Assembly (NCBI RefSeq): GCF_020447305.1
Contig: NZ_CP095732.1
Coordinates: forward strand, 1,086,501 to 1,150,500
Length of the DNA stretch: 64,000 nucleotides
DNA from: Abyssibius alkaniclasticus
Lineage (GTDB): Bacteria > Pseudomonadota > Alphaproteobacteria > Rhodobacterales > Rhodobacteraceae
Direction: 5' to 3'
Part shown: positions 43,486 to 52,561 of the stretch, piece by piece
How the letters are laid out: each line of letters opens with the position of its first letter
Position numbering within the stretch: the stretch's first letter is position 1
Program-made: the position numbers and the translations under genes
Notes under the pieces: model-generated
Databases searched by the model: none
What the model was told of the DNA's origin: nothing
The model's input: the letters and a program-made list of their open reading frames with translations, nothing else

Positions 43486-46400
43486 ATGCATTTGCTACAG
43501 GTTCAGGCGGGCGAGATCAGCGATGGCACCTCGCCCGTAGACCTTGGCCAGACGCCCGCCGAAATTGTGGTGATTTCGGCAGCCGATACCGAGATTGCCG
43601 CCCTTTCAGCAGCGCGCGAAGGGGCGGGTGAGACCAGCCTGCGCCTCGCCAGCCTGCTGAACCTTGGCCATAACTTCACCGTCGACAAATACCTTGATGA
43701 CACGGCAAGCCATGCCAGACTTGTGGTGGTGCGCGTGCTGGGTGGCCGCGCCTATTGGCCCTACGGGGTGGAGCAATTCGCCATCCGGCTGGCGGGTGCG
43801 GGCATTGGCCTTGCGCTGCTGCCGGGCGATGACAAGCCCGACCCGGACCTGCGCAGCCTGTCCAACATTCCAAATGCGGATTACGACGCGCTTTGGTCCT
43901 ATCTCACCGAGGGTGGGCCGGAGAATGCCACGAATTTTCTGCGCTATGCCCGTGCGATGGTGGCGGGCAGTGCGCGCCCCCAACCGGCCCGCCCGCTGCT
44001 GCGCGCCGGGCTGTATTTTCCGGGGCTGGACTCGCCCGACCTTGCCAGCCTGCGCCAGCATTGGCAGCCCGATGCACCTGTTGTGGCGGTGGTGTTTTAC
44101 CGCGCCTTGGTGCAGGGCGCGGGGCTGCACCCGATCAACCGGCTGATCAAGGCGCTGCTGGCCAAGGGGATGAACCCGCTGCCGGTTTATGTCGCTTCGC
44201 TGAAGGATGCGGTTTCGGCGGCAACGCTGGCAGGGCTGATGGAAGATGCCCCGCCAGCCCTGGTGCTGAATGCCACCAGTTTTGCCATTTCCACCCCCGG
44301 TGCCTTCGCCGGCACCGTGCTTGATGCGCCCGGCGCGCCGGTGTTCCAGATCGTCTTTGCCGGGGGCACCGAGGCGGGGTGGGAGGCGGGCACATCAGGC
44401 CTTTCGGCCCGCGATATCGCCATGAATGTCAGCCTGCCGGAGCTTGATGGGCGCATTCTGACGCGCGCGCTGTCCTTCAAGGGCGAGGCGTATTTTGACG
44501 CGGCGACCGAATGCCTCATCTCCACCTATCGCGCGCATGGTGAGCGCATCGGCTTTGTCGCCGAGCTTGCCGCCAACTGGGCCAGGCTGCGCACAACGCC
44601 GCCTGCTGAGAAGCGCGTGGCGCTGGTGCTGGCAAACTATCCGAACAAGGACGGGCGGCTTGCCAATGGCGTGGGGCTGGACACCCCCGCCGCAACGGTC
44701 GATTTTCTGGCGACGCTGGCTGAAAACGGCTACCGCGTGCATAACCCGCCCGCCACATCGGCCGAGCTGATGGCGCAAATAACCGCAGGGCCAACCAACT
44801 GGCTGACCGACCGCGCGCAGCGCAGCGGCGGTGTGCGCCTGACGCTTGCGGAATACCACCTGGACTGGGGCCAGCTGCCCGCCGAAATGCGCCAAAAAGT
44901 CACCGAGCGTTGGGGCTTGCCCGAGGCCGACCCGTTCTTCAAGCAGGGCGAGGTGGATTGTGGCGCCTTCGCGCTGTCGGTGTTTGAATTCGGCAATGTC
45001 GTGATCGGCGTGCAGCCCGCACGGGGCTATAATATCGACCCGACCGATAGTTACCATTCGCCCGACCTTGTGCCGCCGCATAACTATCTGGCCTTCTATT
45101 TCTGGCTGCGCAATGCCTTCCGCGCCAATGCGATTGTGCATATGGGCAAGCATGGCAATCTGGAATGGCTGCCGGGCAAGGCGCTGGCCCTGTCGAACCA
45201 GTGCTTTCCCGAAGCCGCCCTTGGCCCGACGCCGCATTTCTACCCGTTCATTGTGAACGACCCCGGCGAAGGCACGCAAGCCAAGCGCCGCGCGCAGACG
45301 GTGATCATCGACCATCTGACCCCGCCGCTGACGCGGGCTGAAAACTATGGCGCGCTGAAGGATCTGGAGGCGCTGGTCGATGAATATTACGAGGCTGCGG
45401 GCGTGGATGCGCGCCGCACCGCCCTGCTGCGCCGTGAAATTCTGAGCCTGACGGCGACAACGGAACTCGACAAGGATGCAGGTCTGACCGATGGCGATGA
45501 CGACGAAGCGCGCCTGCAAAAGCTCGACGCCTATCTGTGTGACCTCAAAGAAAGCCAGATCCGCGACGGGTTGCACATTTTTGGCCGCGCGCCCGAAGGC
45601 CGCCTGGCGCGGGATCTGGCGGCGGCTTTGGTGCGCTTGCCGCGCGGCGATGGCAAGGGCCGTAATGCCAGCCTGTTGCGGGCTTTGGCCGTGGATCTCG
45701 GTCTCAACGATACGCAAGTGCCCAGCTATAGCGGCCTGCCGCAAGCGTTCGATCCGCTGGATTGCCAGATGAGCGCGCCTTGGACAGGCCCGCGCCCGAT
45801 AGAAATGCGCCCACTATCCGATGACCCGTGGCGGACAGCGGGCGATACGGTGGAACGGCTGGAGCTTCTTGCCGCCAGGCTGATTGCCGGTGCAAAAGCC
45901 CCCGGCCCCGCAAGTGCTGCGGTGATGGAAGAGGTCAACAGCCGCGTTGCCCCCGATATTGCGGCCTGTGGGCCTGCAGAGAGGGGGGCGCTCCTCACCG
46001 GCCTTGCTGGCCAATTCGTCACGCCCGGCCCTTCGGGCGCACCCAGCCGGGGGCGGTTGGATGTATTGCCGACGGGAAGGAATTTTTATTCGATCGACAG
46101 CCGCACCCTGCCGACGCCAACCGCCTGGACACTCGGCTGGAAATCGGCCACGCAGCTGTTGGAGCGGCATTTGCAGGATGCGGGCGATCATCTGCGCAGC
46201 GCGGTGATCACGGCCTGGGGCACGTCGAACATGCGCACGGGTGGCGATGATATTGCTCAGGCGCTGGCGCTGATGGGGGCCAGGCCGAAATGGGACGAGG
46301 CCAGCCGCCGCGTGACGGGGTTCGAGATTATCCCCGCCTCGGTGCTTGACCGCCCGCGCGTGGATGTGACCTTGCGCATTTCCGGCTTTTTCCGCGATGC

Positions 46401-47226
46401 TTTTCCCGCACAGATTGACCTTGTCGACAGTGCGGCGCGCGCGATCATGGCGCTGGACGAGCCGGAGGATATCAACCCCGCCGCCGCGCGCTTTCGCGCC
46501 GAGGCGGCCCGGCATGGCGAAGACCGCGCCGGCATTCGCGTTTTCGGTGCCAAGCCGGGGGCTTACGGTGCGGGCCTTCAGGCGCTGATCGACGAGCGTA
46601 TCTGGAACAGCCGCGCCGACCTTGGGGCTGCTTACTTGGAATGGGGCGGCTATGCCTATGGTGCGGGCGCTGAAGGCCCGCGCGCCCGCGACATGCTGGA
46701 AGCCCGGCTTGGCCGCGCCGAGGCGGTGATCCAGAACCAGGACAACCGCGAACATGATCTGCTGGATAGCGATGATTACTATCAGTTCGAAGGTGGGGCC
46801 GCCGCCGCCATTGAAAGCCTGCGGGGCATTGCACCGACCGTGTATCATGCCGACCATTCCCGCCCCGAACGCCCGGTCATCCGCACGCTGGATGAGGAGA
46901 TCGGCCGCGTGATGCGTAGCCGCGTGGTCAACCCGAAATGGATAGACGGGGTAAAGCGCCACGGCTACAAGGGCGCGTTCGAAATGGCGGCAACGCTGGA
47001 TTATCTGTTCGCCTTCGCCGCCACCACGCGGGCGGTGAAGAACCACCATTTCGACATGATCCACGCCGCCTATCTGGAGGATGAGGCCACACGCGACTTC
47101 ATCGCCGAAGCCAACCCCGCCGCCTTGCGCGAAATGGCCGACCGGCTGGCCGAGGCAATAGAGCGCGGGCTTTGGGTGCCAAAATCCAACTCCGCGCGCG
47201 GGCTGATTGACAGGCTGCGCGCATGA
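43486..47226 (+). CDS. cobN: Cobaltochelatase subunit CobN
   Basis: 1246 residues, full length for CobN. Clear signature around residue 550: VHMGKHGNLEWLPGKALALS with HFYPFIVNDPGEGTQAKRRA after it. Another is TAWGTSNMRTGGDDIAQALALMG further on, and ERGLWVPKSNSARGLID at the end. CobN binds hydrogenobyrinate a,c-diamide and inserts cobalt with the CobS/CobT AAA+ motor, which is not in this window. AAAGGGGC upstream of the ATG. Overlaps the GNAT gene by 4 bp. Confidence 0.96.
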   Translation: MHLLQVQAGEISDGTSPVDLGQTPAEIVVISAADTEIAALSAAREGAGETSLRLASLLNLGHNFTVDKYLDDTASHARLVVVRVLGGRAYWPYGVEQFAIRLAGAGIGLALLPGDDKPDPDLRSLSNIPNADYDALWSYLTEGGPENATNFLRYARAMVAGSARPQPARPLLRAGLYFPGLDSPDLASLRQHWQPDAPVVAVVFYRALVQGAGLHPINRLIKALLAKGMNPLPVYVASLKDAVSAATLAGLMEDAPPALVLNATSFAISTPGAFAGTVLDAPGAPVFQIVFAGGTEAGWEAGTSGLSARDIAMNVSLPELDGRILTRALSFKGEAYFDAATECLISTYRAHGERIGFVAELAANWARLRTTPPAEKRVALVLANYPNKDGRLANGVGLDTPAATVDFLATLAENGYRVHNPPATSAELMAQITAGPTNWLTDRAQRSGGVRLTLAEYHLDWGQLPAEMRQKVTERWGLPEADPFFKQGEVDCGAFALSVFEFGNVVIGVQPARGYNIDPTDSYHSPDLVPPHNYLAFYFWLRNAFRANAIVHMGKHGNLEWLPGKALALSNQCFPEAALGPTPHFYPFIVNDPGEGTQAKRRAQTVIIDHLTPPLTRAENYGALKDLEALVDEYYEAAGVDARRTALLRREILSLTATTELDKDAGLTDGDDDEARLQKLDAYLCDLKESQIRDGLHIFGRAPEGRLARDLAAALVRLPRGDGKGRNASLLRALAVDLGLNDTQVPSYSGLPQAFDPLDCQMSAPWTGPRPIEMRPLSDDPWRTAGDTVERLELLAARLIAGAKAPGPASAAVMEEVNSRVAPDIAACGPAERGALLTGLAGQFVTPGPSGAPSRGRLDVLPTGRNFYSIDSRTLPTPTAWTLGWKSATQLLERHLQDAGDHLRSAVITAWGTSNMRTGGDDIAQALALMGARPKWDEASRRVTGFEIIPASVLDRPRVDVTLRISGFFRDAFPAQIDLVDSAARAIMALDEPEDINPAAARFRAEAARHGEDRAGIRVFGAKPGAYGAGLQALIDERIWNSRADLGAAYLEWGGYAYGAGAEGPRARDMLEARLGRAEAVIQNQDNREHDLLDSDDYYQFEGGAAAAIESLRGIAPTVYHADHSRPERPVIRTLDEEIGRVMRSRVVNPKWIDGVKRHGYKGAFEMAATLDYLFAFAATTRAVKNHHFDMIHAAYLEDEATRDFIAEANPAALREMADRLAEAIERGLWVPKSNSARGLIDRLRA

Positions 47227-47681
47227 AGCCGCGCCGTGTGGCAGCGCCCTATGACTGGGCGGCGCTGCACCGGCTGATTGCCGATAGCTTCGCCTATATG
47301 GACGGGCGGATCGCCCCGCCATCCTCTATTGCCAGCCTCACCCCGGCGGCGATTGCGGCCCATGCCGCCGCGCATGATGTCTGGGTGATCGAGGCGGGCA
47401 GCACCCCTGTCGCCTGCCTGCTCGGGCAGGTGAAGGGCGATCGTTACTATCTTGGCAAAATCGCGGTTGATGCTGCGCATCGCAACCTTGGTTTGGCGCG
47501 CAGGCTGATGGAAGCTAGTGCCACAAATGCAACGGGCTGCGCCGCGCTTCAGCTTCAAACGCGCGTTGAGCTTGTTGAAAACCAGCGGGCTTTCGCGCGG
47601 CTTGGCTTTGTAATTGTGGCCGAATCCTCGCATTCGGGTTACGCTAGGCCAACCAGTGTGACAATGGAGCGGCCAATATGA
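47223..47681 (+). CDS. GNAT family N-acetyltransferase
   Basis: 152 residues. The acetyl-CoA binding motif reads KIAVDAAHRNLGLARRLMEASA (a Q/RxxGxG/A variant, here RNLGLA), followed by LQTRVELVENQRAFARLGFVIVAE. Substrate unknown. It is coupled to cobN and to the GFA gene by 4 bp overlaps at both ends, so it is transcribed with the cobalamin operon. Whether it has a cobalamin-related job cannot be said. Confidence 0.85.
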   Translation: MKPRRVAAPYDWAALHRLIADSFAYMDGRIAPPSSIASLTPAAIAAHAAAHDVWVIEAGSTPVACLLGQVKGDRYYLGKIAVDAAHRNLGLARRLMEASATNATGCAALQLQTRVELVENQRAFARLGFVIVAESSHSGYARPTSVTMERPI

Positions 47682-48070
47682 GCTATGTTGCAACACATAC
47701 CGGGCGCTGCCTGTGCGGGGCGGTCACCTACAGCTATGACCCGCCGGTGAAGTGGATGGCCCATTGCCATTGCGAAAGCTGTCGGCGGGCCACGTCTTCG
47801 GCCTTCACCTCGTATTTTTGTGTGCGCGACGGGCAGTGGCAATGGACGGGGGCCGCCCCGCAAACCTACGAATCCAGCCCCGATGTCTGGCGCGATTTCT
47901 GCCCGACCTGTGGCAGCCCGATGGCCTATCGCGCCAAACGCTACCCCGGCGAAATTCATTTTCATGCCGCAACGCTTACCGCCGATACGCATTTCATTCC
48001 CACCATCCATGTTCATGCCGACGAGGCTGTGGGCTGGGTGCAGCTTGGCGACAATTTGCGCCGCAAGTAG
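47678..48070 (+). CDS. GFA family (glutathione-dependent formaldehyde-activating enzyme-like) protein
   Basis: 130 residues. Zinc ligands of the family are visible: GRCLCGAVTY near residue 10, CHCESCRRATSSAF, and FCPTCGSPMAYRAKRYPGEIHFH. GFA proteins are zinc-binding Mss4-like folds, a few of which act on S-hydroxymethylglutathione; most are uncharacterised. It overlaps the GNAT gene by 4 bp and precedes cobO by 89 bp. Confidence 0.88.
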   Translation: MSYVATHTGRCLCGAVTYSYDPPVKWMAHCHCESCRRATSSAFTSYFCVRDGQWQWTGAAPQTYESSPDVWRDFCPTCGSPMAYRAKRYPGEIHFHAATLTADTHFIPTIHVHADEAVGWVQLGDNLRRK

Positions 48071-48159
48071 CCCAGGTTTGTTCGAATTTCCCGTGGCCAG
48101 CATTGCGCCGATGGGGCTACACTCCTCCCAAACCACGCCCCTGAACAAGGACAATCCCG

Positions 48160-48768
48160 ATGACAGACGACACTGCCCGCCATAACGAGAAGATGGCCAA
48201 GAAAAAGGCCGCGCGCGACAAGATCATGGCCACCAAAAGCGGCGAAAAAGGGCTGATCGTTGTGCATACCGGCAAGGGCAAGGGTAAATCCAGCGCCGCC
48301 TTCGGCATGATCTTTCGCTGCATCGCATGGGATATGCCTTGCGCGGTTGTGCAATTCATCAAGGGCGGAATGGAAAGCGGCGAGAAGAAGCTGATCACCG
48401 AGAAATTCGCCGATATTTGCCCGTTTTATGCAATGGGTGAGGGCTTTACCTGGGAAACGCAGGACCGCGCGCGCGATATTGAAATGGCACAGGCCGCCTG
48501 GGAAAAGGCCAAGGAGCTTATCCGCGACACGCGCAACAAAATGGTGCTGCTCGACGAGATCAACATCGCGCTGCGTTATGAATATCTGGACATCGACGCG
48601 GTCATCGCCTTTTTGAAAGACGAAAAGCCGCCCATGACCCATGTCGTGCTGACCGGGCGCAATGCACATGAAAAGCTGCTGGACATTGCCGATCTGGCCA
48701 CCGAAATGGAGCTGTTGAAACATCCGTTCCGGGGCGGCATCAAAGCCCAGCGCGGCGTGGAATTTTAA
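48160..48768 (+). CDS. cobO: Cob(I)yrinic acid a,c-diamide adenosyltransferase
   Basis: 202 residues. The P-loop VVHTGKGKGKSSAAFG (about residues 34-49) and the ATP:corrinoid adenosyltransferase marks WETQDRARDIEMAQAAWE, LLDEINIALRYEYLD and LTGRNAHEKLLDIADLATEM are all present. It attaches the 5'-deoxyadenosyl group to the cobalt of the corrin. A lysine-rich N-terminal arm is typical. The last cobalamin gene of the cluster here; RidA follows after 9 bp. Confidence 0.95.
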   Translation: MTDDTARHNEKMAKKKAARDKIMATKSGEKGLIVVHTGKGKGKSSAAFGMIFRCIAWDMPCAVVQFIKGGMESGEKKLITEKFADICPFYAMGEGFTWETQDRARDIEMAQAAWEKAKELIRDTRNKMVLLDEINIALRYEYLDIDAVIAFLKDEKPPMTHVVLTGRNAHEKLLDIADLATEMELLKHPFRGGIKAQRGVEF

Positions 48769-48777
48769 GGAGAGAGC

Positions 48778-49236
48778 ATGGGAAAGATTGATGCGAAACT
48801 GGTCGAACTTGGCATAACATTGCCCGAAGCCCCGGCCCCGGCGGCCAATTATGTGCCTTATGTGATCAGCGGCAAGCTGCTGTTCATATCCGGGCAGGTA
48901 TCGCGCAATGATGCGGGTTTCATCACCGGAAAGCTGGGGGCGGATTGCACGCTTGAAGAGGGTTATGCCGCAGCGCGCAGCTGTGGGCTGGCGCTGATTG
49001 CGCAGGCCAAGGCAGCGTGCGGCGGCAATCTGGACAGGGTGGCGCGCGTGGTCAAACTCGGTGGTTTTGTCAACTGCACCCCGGATTTTACCGCGCAACC
49101 GACGGTGATCAACGGTGCGTCCGACCTGATGGCCGAGGTGTTTGGCGATGCAGGTCGCCATGCGCGCGCCGCCGTCGGGGCCGTGCTGCCGCTGGGCGTC
49201 GCGGTAGAAATTGACGCGGTGTTCGAGCTTGCCTGA
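48778..49236 (+). CDS. RidA family protein (YjgF/YER057c/UK114)
   Basis: 152 residues. Begins with a short arm, then VPYVISGKLLFISGQVSRND and CGGNLDRVARVVKLGGFVN, ending with ARAAVGAVLPLGVAVEIDAVFEL, which contains the family Arg (HARAAVG) that holds the carboxylate of enamine/imine substrates. RidA proteins hydrolyse reactive 2-aminoacrylate-type enamines. This longer form matches the Rid subgroup with an N-terminal extension. AAGGAGAG precedes the ATG. Confidence 0.9.
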   Translation: MGKIDAKLVELGITLPEAPAPAANYVPYVISGKLLFISGQVSRNDAGFITGKLGADCTLEEGYAAARSCGLALIAQAKAACGGNLDRVARVVKLGGFVNCTPDFTAQPTVINGASDLMAEVFGDAGRHARAAVGAVLPLGVAVEIDAVFELA

Positions 49237-49975
49237 CCTGCCAGCCCCGTTTCTGGCGCGCCCGATCGCCCATCGCGGGCTGCATGGCGGCGCGGTGCCG
49301 GAAAACAGCCGCGCCGCCTTTGAAGCCGCGATTGACGGCGGCTATGGGATCGAGCTGGATTTGCAGCTGTCATCCGACGGGCAGGCAATGGTGTTTCACG
49401 ATTATGACCTTGCGCGGCTGACCGGGCAAAGCGGGCCAATTCAAATGCGCAGCGCGGCTGAACTGGCTGAACTGACCCTTGGCAATGGCGAGGGGGTTCC
49501 GACCTTTGCCGAGGTGCTGGCGTTGGTTGCCGGACGCGTGCCGCTGCTGGTGGAAATCAAGGACCAGGATGGCACGCTCGGCCCCGATATCGGCGCTTTG
49601 GAGGCGGCCTGTGCGGCTGAACTGGCCAGCTATGCCGGCCCGGTGGCGGTGATGTCTTTCAACCCGCACGCCATTTACGAAATGGCCAGGATTGCCCCTG
49701 ATATTGCGCGCGGGCTGGTCACTTGCGCTTTTGCCGATGAGGAATGGGCGCTCACGCCCGCCGCCCGCCGTGCGGCCTTGGCCGAAATCCCCGATTTTGG
49801 CGCGACGGGAAGCAGCTTCATTTCGCATGACCGCGAAGACCTTGACCGCGAGGCCGTAACCCTGCTGCGCGCCGCCGGTGTGCCCATTCTGTGCTGGACA
49901 GTGCGCGGCCCCTTGCAGGAAAAACAGGCCCGCCGCGTGGCGCATAACATCACGTTCGAGGGCTATCTGGCGTGA
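49229..49975 (+). CDS. Glycerophosphodiester phosphodiesterase family protein
   Basis: About 248 residues, GDPD TIM barrel. IAHRGLHGGAVPENSRAAFEAAI has the catalytic HRG, and YGIELDLQLSSDGQAMVFHDYDLARLTG has the metal-binding ExD and the second catalytic His. LLVEIKDQDG contributes a further Glu. It cleaves glycerophosphodiesters to glycerol 3-phosphate. No signal peptide. The start is uncertain: TTG at 49229 (used here, 8 bp overlap with RidA) or TTG at 49211. It overlaps the next gene by 4 bp. Confidence 0.87.
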   Translation: MPDLPAPFLARPIAHRGLHGGAVPENSRAAFEAAIDGGYGIELDLQLSSDGQAMVFHDYDLARLTGQSGPIQMRSAAELAELTLGNGEGVPTFAEVLALVAGRVPLLVEIKDQDGTLGPDIGALEAACAAELASYAGPVAVMSFNPHAIYEMARIAPDIARGLVTCAFADEEWALTPAARRAALAEIPDFGATGSSFISHDREDLDREAVTLLRAAGVPILCWTVRGPLQEKQARRVAHNITFEGYLA

Positions 49976-51171
49976 CAGACAGCGCAGAAGGCAATGTCGA
50001 AATCACGGTGTTGACGGGGCTTGACCAGATCAGCGCCGAGGACTGGGACAGTTGCGCCGCTCCTAACCGGGGCCGCCCCGAAAACCCGTTCCTGACACAT
50101 CGTTTCTTGCTGGCGCTGGAACGCTCCGGCTCGGTCGGTGAGGGCACGGGCTGGGCGGCGCGGCATCTGGTGGCGCGGTTGGGCGGGCAGTTGGGCGGGC
50201 AGTTGCTGGGCGTGATGCCGCTTTACGCCAAGGGCCACAGCCAGGGCGAATATATCTTCGATTTCAACTGGGCCCATGCCTACGCGCGCGCCGGCGGGCG
50301 CTATTACCCCAAGCTGCAAGCAGCGGTGCCGTTTACGCCGGCCACCGGGCGGCGGCTGCTTGTCCACCCCGATGCTCCGGCTGAAGCGGGGATATTGCTG
50401 GTAGAGGCGGCGCGCGAGTTGGCGCGGCAAAACAAGATCAGCTCGTTCCACATTACCTTTTGCACGCAGGATGAATGGGCGCGCGGGCCGGAATTTGGCA
50501 TGATGCAGCGCACCAGCCAGCAGTTCCACTGGCTCAACCCCGGCTATGCGTCGTTCGACGATTATCTGGCGGCGCTCTCATCGCGCAAACGCAAGAATGT
50601 GCGGCGCGAGCGCGCCTCGGCCCAAGCCTTTGGTGGCGATATCGTGCGGCTGACCGGCGATGAGATCCAGCCCGAACATTGGGATTATTTTTGGCAGTTC
50701 TACCAGGATACCGGCGCGCGCAAATGGGGCCAACCCTATCTGACACGTGCGTTTTTTGAGGAAGCCCATGCGCATCTGCGCGATGATATGCTGCTGGTTC
50801 TGGCCATAAAAGACGGCACGCCCATTGCCGGCGCGCTCAATTTCATCGGGTCCGATGTGCTGTATGGCCGCTATTGGGGCTGCACCGAACATCATGCCAA
50901 CCTGCATTTCGAACTATGCTATTATCAGGCGATCGAGGCGGCGATAGACATGGGGCTTGCCCGGGTCGAGGCGGGCGCGCAGGGCGAACACAAGCTGGCG
51001 CGCGGCTATCTGCCAGTGCCCTGCTACTCGCTCCACTGGATCGCCGAGCCGCGCTTTGCCGCCGCCGTGCAAGTCTTTCTGAATGAAGAAGGCGAAATGG
51101 TGGTGGCGGAAATCGACTATCTGCAAGACCATTCGCCCTTTGCCAAAAGAACCGGAGATGATGATGCCTGA
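49972..51171 (+). CDS. GNAT-fold protein of the DUF482 (peptidogalycan biosynthesis-like) family
   Basis: 399 residues. Marks of the family are NPFLTHRFLLALERSGSVG, DFNWAHAYARAGGRYYPKLQAAVPFTPATG (in pieces), SSRKRKNVRRERA and GCTEHHANLHFELCYYQAIEAAI near the C-terminus, with GAQGEHKLARGYLP. It resembles FemAB-like tandem acyl/aminoacyltransferases, but the substrate is unknown. Start is a GTG overlapping the previous stop by 4 bp (GTGA). Its end overlaps the pterin dehydratase gene by 8 bp. Confidence 0.87.
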   Translation: MTDSAEGNVEITVLTGLDQISAEDWDSCAAPNRGRPENPFLTHRFLLALERSGSVGEGTGWAARHLVARLGGQLGGQLLGVMPLYAKGHSQGEYIFDFNWAHAYARAGGRYYPKLQAAVPFTPATGRRLLVHPDAPAEAGILLVEAARELARQNKISSFHITFCTQDEWARGPEFGMMQRTSQQFHWLNPGYASFDDYLAALSSRKRKNVRRERASAQAFGGDIVRLTGDEIQPEHWDYFWQFYQDTGARKWGQPYLTRAFFEEAHAHLRDDMLLVLAIKDGTPIAGALNFIGSDVLYGRYWGCTEHHANLHFELCYYQAIEAAIDMGLARVEAGAQGEHKLARGYLPVPCYSLHWIAEPRFAAAVQVFLNEEGEMVVAEIDYLQDHSPFAKRTGDDDA

Positions 51172-51487
51172 CGCGATGACACAAGACCAGCTTGACACCC
51201 TGATTGCCGCAGGCTGGGCGCGCGCAACCACCCGCGAGGCGCTTGAGAAAGAGTTCAAGTTCAAGGGTTTTCGCCGCGCCTTTGGCTTTATGGCGGCGGT
51301 GGCGGTCAAGGCTGATGCGCTCAACCACCACCCCGAATGGTTCAATGTCTATAACCGCGTGCAGGTGCTGCTGACCACGCATGACACGGGCGGGCTTTCG
51401 GGGCTCGATTGGCAGTTGGCGCTGGCGATGGACAGCATCGCCGCCGAAATTGCCGCCGCCCCCAGCGCGCCGAAACTGGCAGGTTAG
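51164..51487 (+). CDS. phhB: 4a-hydroxytetrahydrobiopterin (pterin-4a-carbinolamine) dehydratase
   Basis: 107 residues. Active-site pattern ALNHHPEWFNVYNRVQVLLTTHDTGGLSGLD, with His55, His56 and Trp59 in HHPEW, and the C-terminal ...LAMDSIAAEIAA helix. It dehydrates the carbinolamine formed by aromatic amino acid hydroxylases and can act as a moonlighting cofactor. No phhA is in the window. Three ATGs in a row (51158, 51161, 51164) precede PDAM; the third has the best spacing from CCGGAG. Confidence 0.9.
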   Translation: MPDAMTQDQLDTLIAAGWARATTREALEKEFKFKGFRRAFGFMAAVAVKADALNHHPEWFNVYNRVQVLLTTHDTGGLSGLDWQLALAMDSIAAEIAAAPSAPKLAG

Positions 51488-51915
51488 CCGCGCCCGTCGG
51501 GGTATTGGGCGGGGCCTTTCAGCTCCAGCTTGTTGCCAAACGGGTCGCGGATGTAAAAGGATTGTGCCCGTCCGCGCGCCCCGCCATGCACAGCTTCATT
51601 CTCTATCGTTACCCCATGCGCGGCCATATGTGCGCGCATGTCTTCAGGCGCAAAGGGCGAAAGGGCCAGGCAGATATGGTCGACATTCCGCCCGCCGGCA
51701 ATTGGTGGCACCGCATCGGCAGCACCGGGATCGGTGATATCCCACAGCACGATCAGCGCCGCCCCGCACCAGACCTGTTCCATCCCCAAAGCGGGGTAGG
51801 AATAGCCCGGAACGCAGCCCAGCACGTTGTGATAGAAGGCAAGCGCCTTGGCCATGTCATCCACGGTGAACACCACATGGTCGATCCCGACCAGCGAAAA
51901 CGGCGGCCGGCTCAT
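51484..51915 (-). CDS. VOC family protein (glyoxalase/dioxygenase fold)
   Basis: 143 residues with two beta-alpha-beta-beta-beta units. The first ligand region is IDHVVFTVDDMAKALAFYHNVLG, and the second VDHICLALSPF, ending SFYIRDPFGNKLELKGP with the metal-binding Glu. Substrate cannot be read; related proteins include fosfomycin-resistance-like and dioxygenase-like members. Its stop overlaps the convergent phhB end by 4 bp, and its start overlaps the peroxiredoxin stop by 4 bp. Confidence 0.85.
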   Translation of the reverse strand: MSRPPFSLVGIDHVVFTVDDMAKALAFYHNVLGCVPGYSYPALGMEQVWCGAALIVLWDITDPGAADAVPPIAGGRNVDHICLALSPFAPEDMRAHMAAHGVTIENEAVHGGARGRAQSFYIRDPFGNKLELKGPAQYPDGRG

Positions 51916-52406
51916 GCGGCCATCTGCGCAAGCAGGGTTTCACCGGCTGAAAGGTTGCATTCGCCGGCCGAAGGCTCGACATTCAGGATTTTCACCTCGC
52001 CATCGTCCACCAAGGCGGCAAACCGCTGGCTGCGGCCGATCAGGCCCGAGGGCGGCGCGGTGAAATCAAGGCCAATGGATTTTATGAAACCCCCATCGGC
52101 ATCGGCCAAGAAGGTCAGGCCGGCATCGGCCCCGCCCGTGGCCTCGCCCCAGGCTTTCATCACAAACGGGTCGTTGACCGAAACGCATACAATCGCATCC
52201 ACCCCCGCGTCGCGCAGCGCCGGCGCGACGCGCATGAAGCTCGGCACATGCAGGGTGGAGCAGGTGCCGGTATAGGCGCCGGGCAGACCAAACAGCGCCA
52301 CGCGCTTCCCCTTGAACACATCGGCACTGGCCACGGGTTCGGGGCCGGCGGCACCGATTTGCAGAAAGGTTGCGCTTGGCAATTTGTCACCGGGTTGGAT
52401 TGTCAT
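51912..52406 (-). CDS. Peroxiredoxin (Prx5/AhpE-like, glutaredoxin-dependent type)
   Basis: 164 residues. The peroxidatic Cys49 lies in LPGAYTGTCSTLHVPSF, the Prx5 subgroup signature. Other Cys at about 74 (IVCVSVND) and 149 (GECN) may matter for resolution. It reduces hydroperoxides in the cytoplasm, normally with glutathione/glutaredoxin. AAGGAG lies before the ATG. Coupled to the VOC gene downstream. Confidence 0.92.
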   Translation of the reverse strand: MTIQPGDKLPSATFLQIGAAGPEPVASADVFKGKRVALFGLPGAYTGTCSTLHVPSFMRVAPALRDAGVDAIVCVSVNDPFVMKAWGEATGGADAGLTFLADADGGFIKSIGLDFTAPPSGLIGRSQRFAALVDDGEVKILNVEPSAGECNLSAGETLLAQMAA

Positions 52407-52561
52407 GGTCAGCTCCTTGAATTACGTTGACACAGCCTAGGCTTGCACGGCCACCAATGTCGAGTGGGCAGGCGCAAAGCAGCGAAATTCAGCGCAACTT
52501 GCCGCTTGACCCGCCCGGCCTGCTGGCCAGAATGGCGCAAATATTGAAGGCAGAAACGGTT

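Noticed and set aside
45814-47322. 502-codon minus-strand frame across cobN
   Set aside because: cobN is full length with all motifs in the plus frame; the antisense translation has no recognisable domain.
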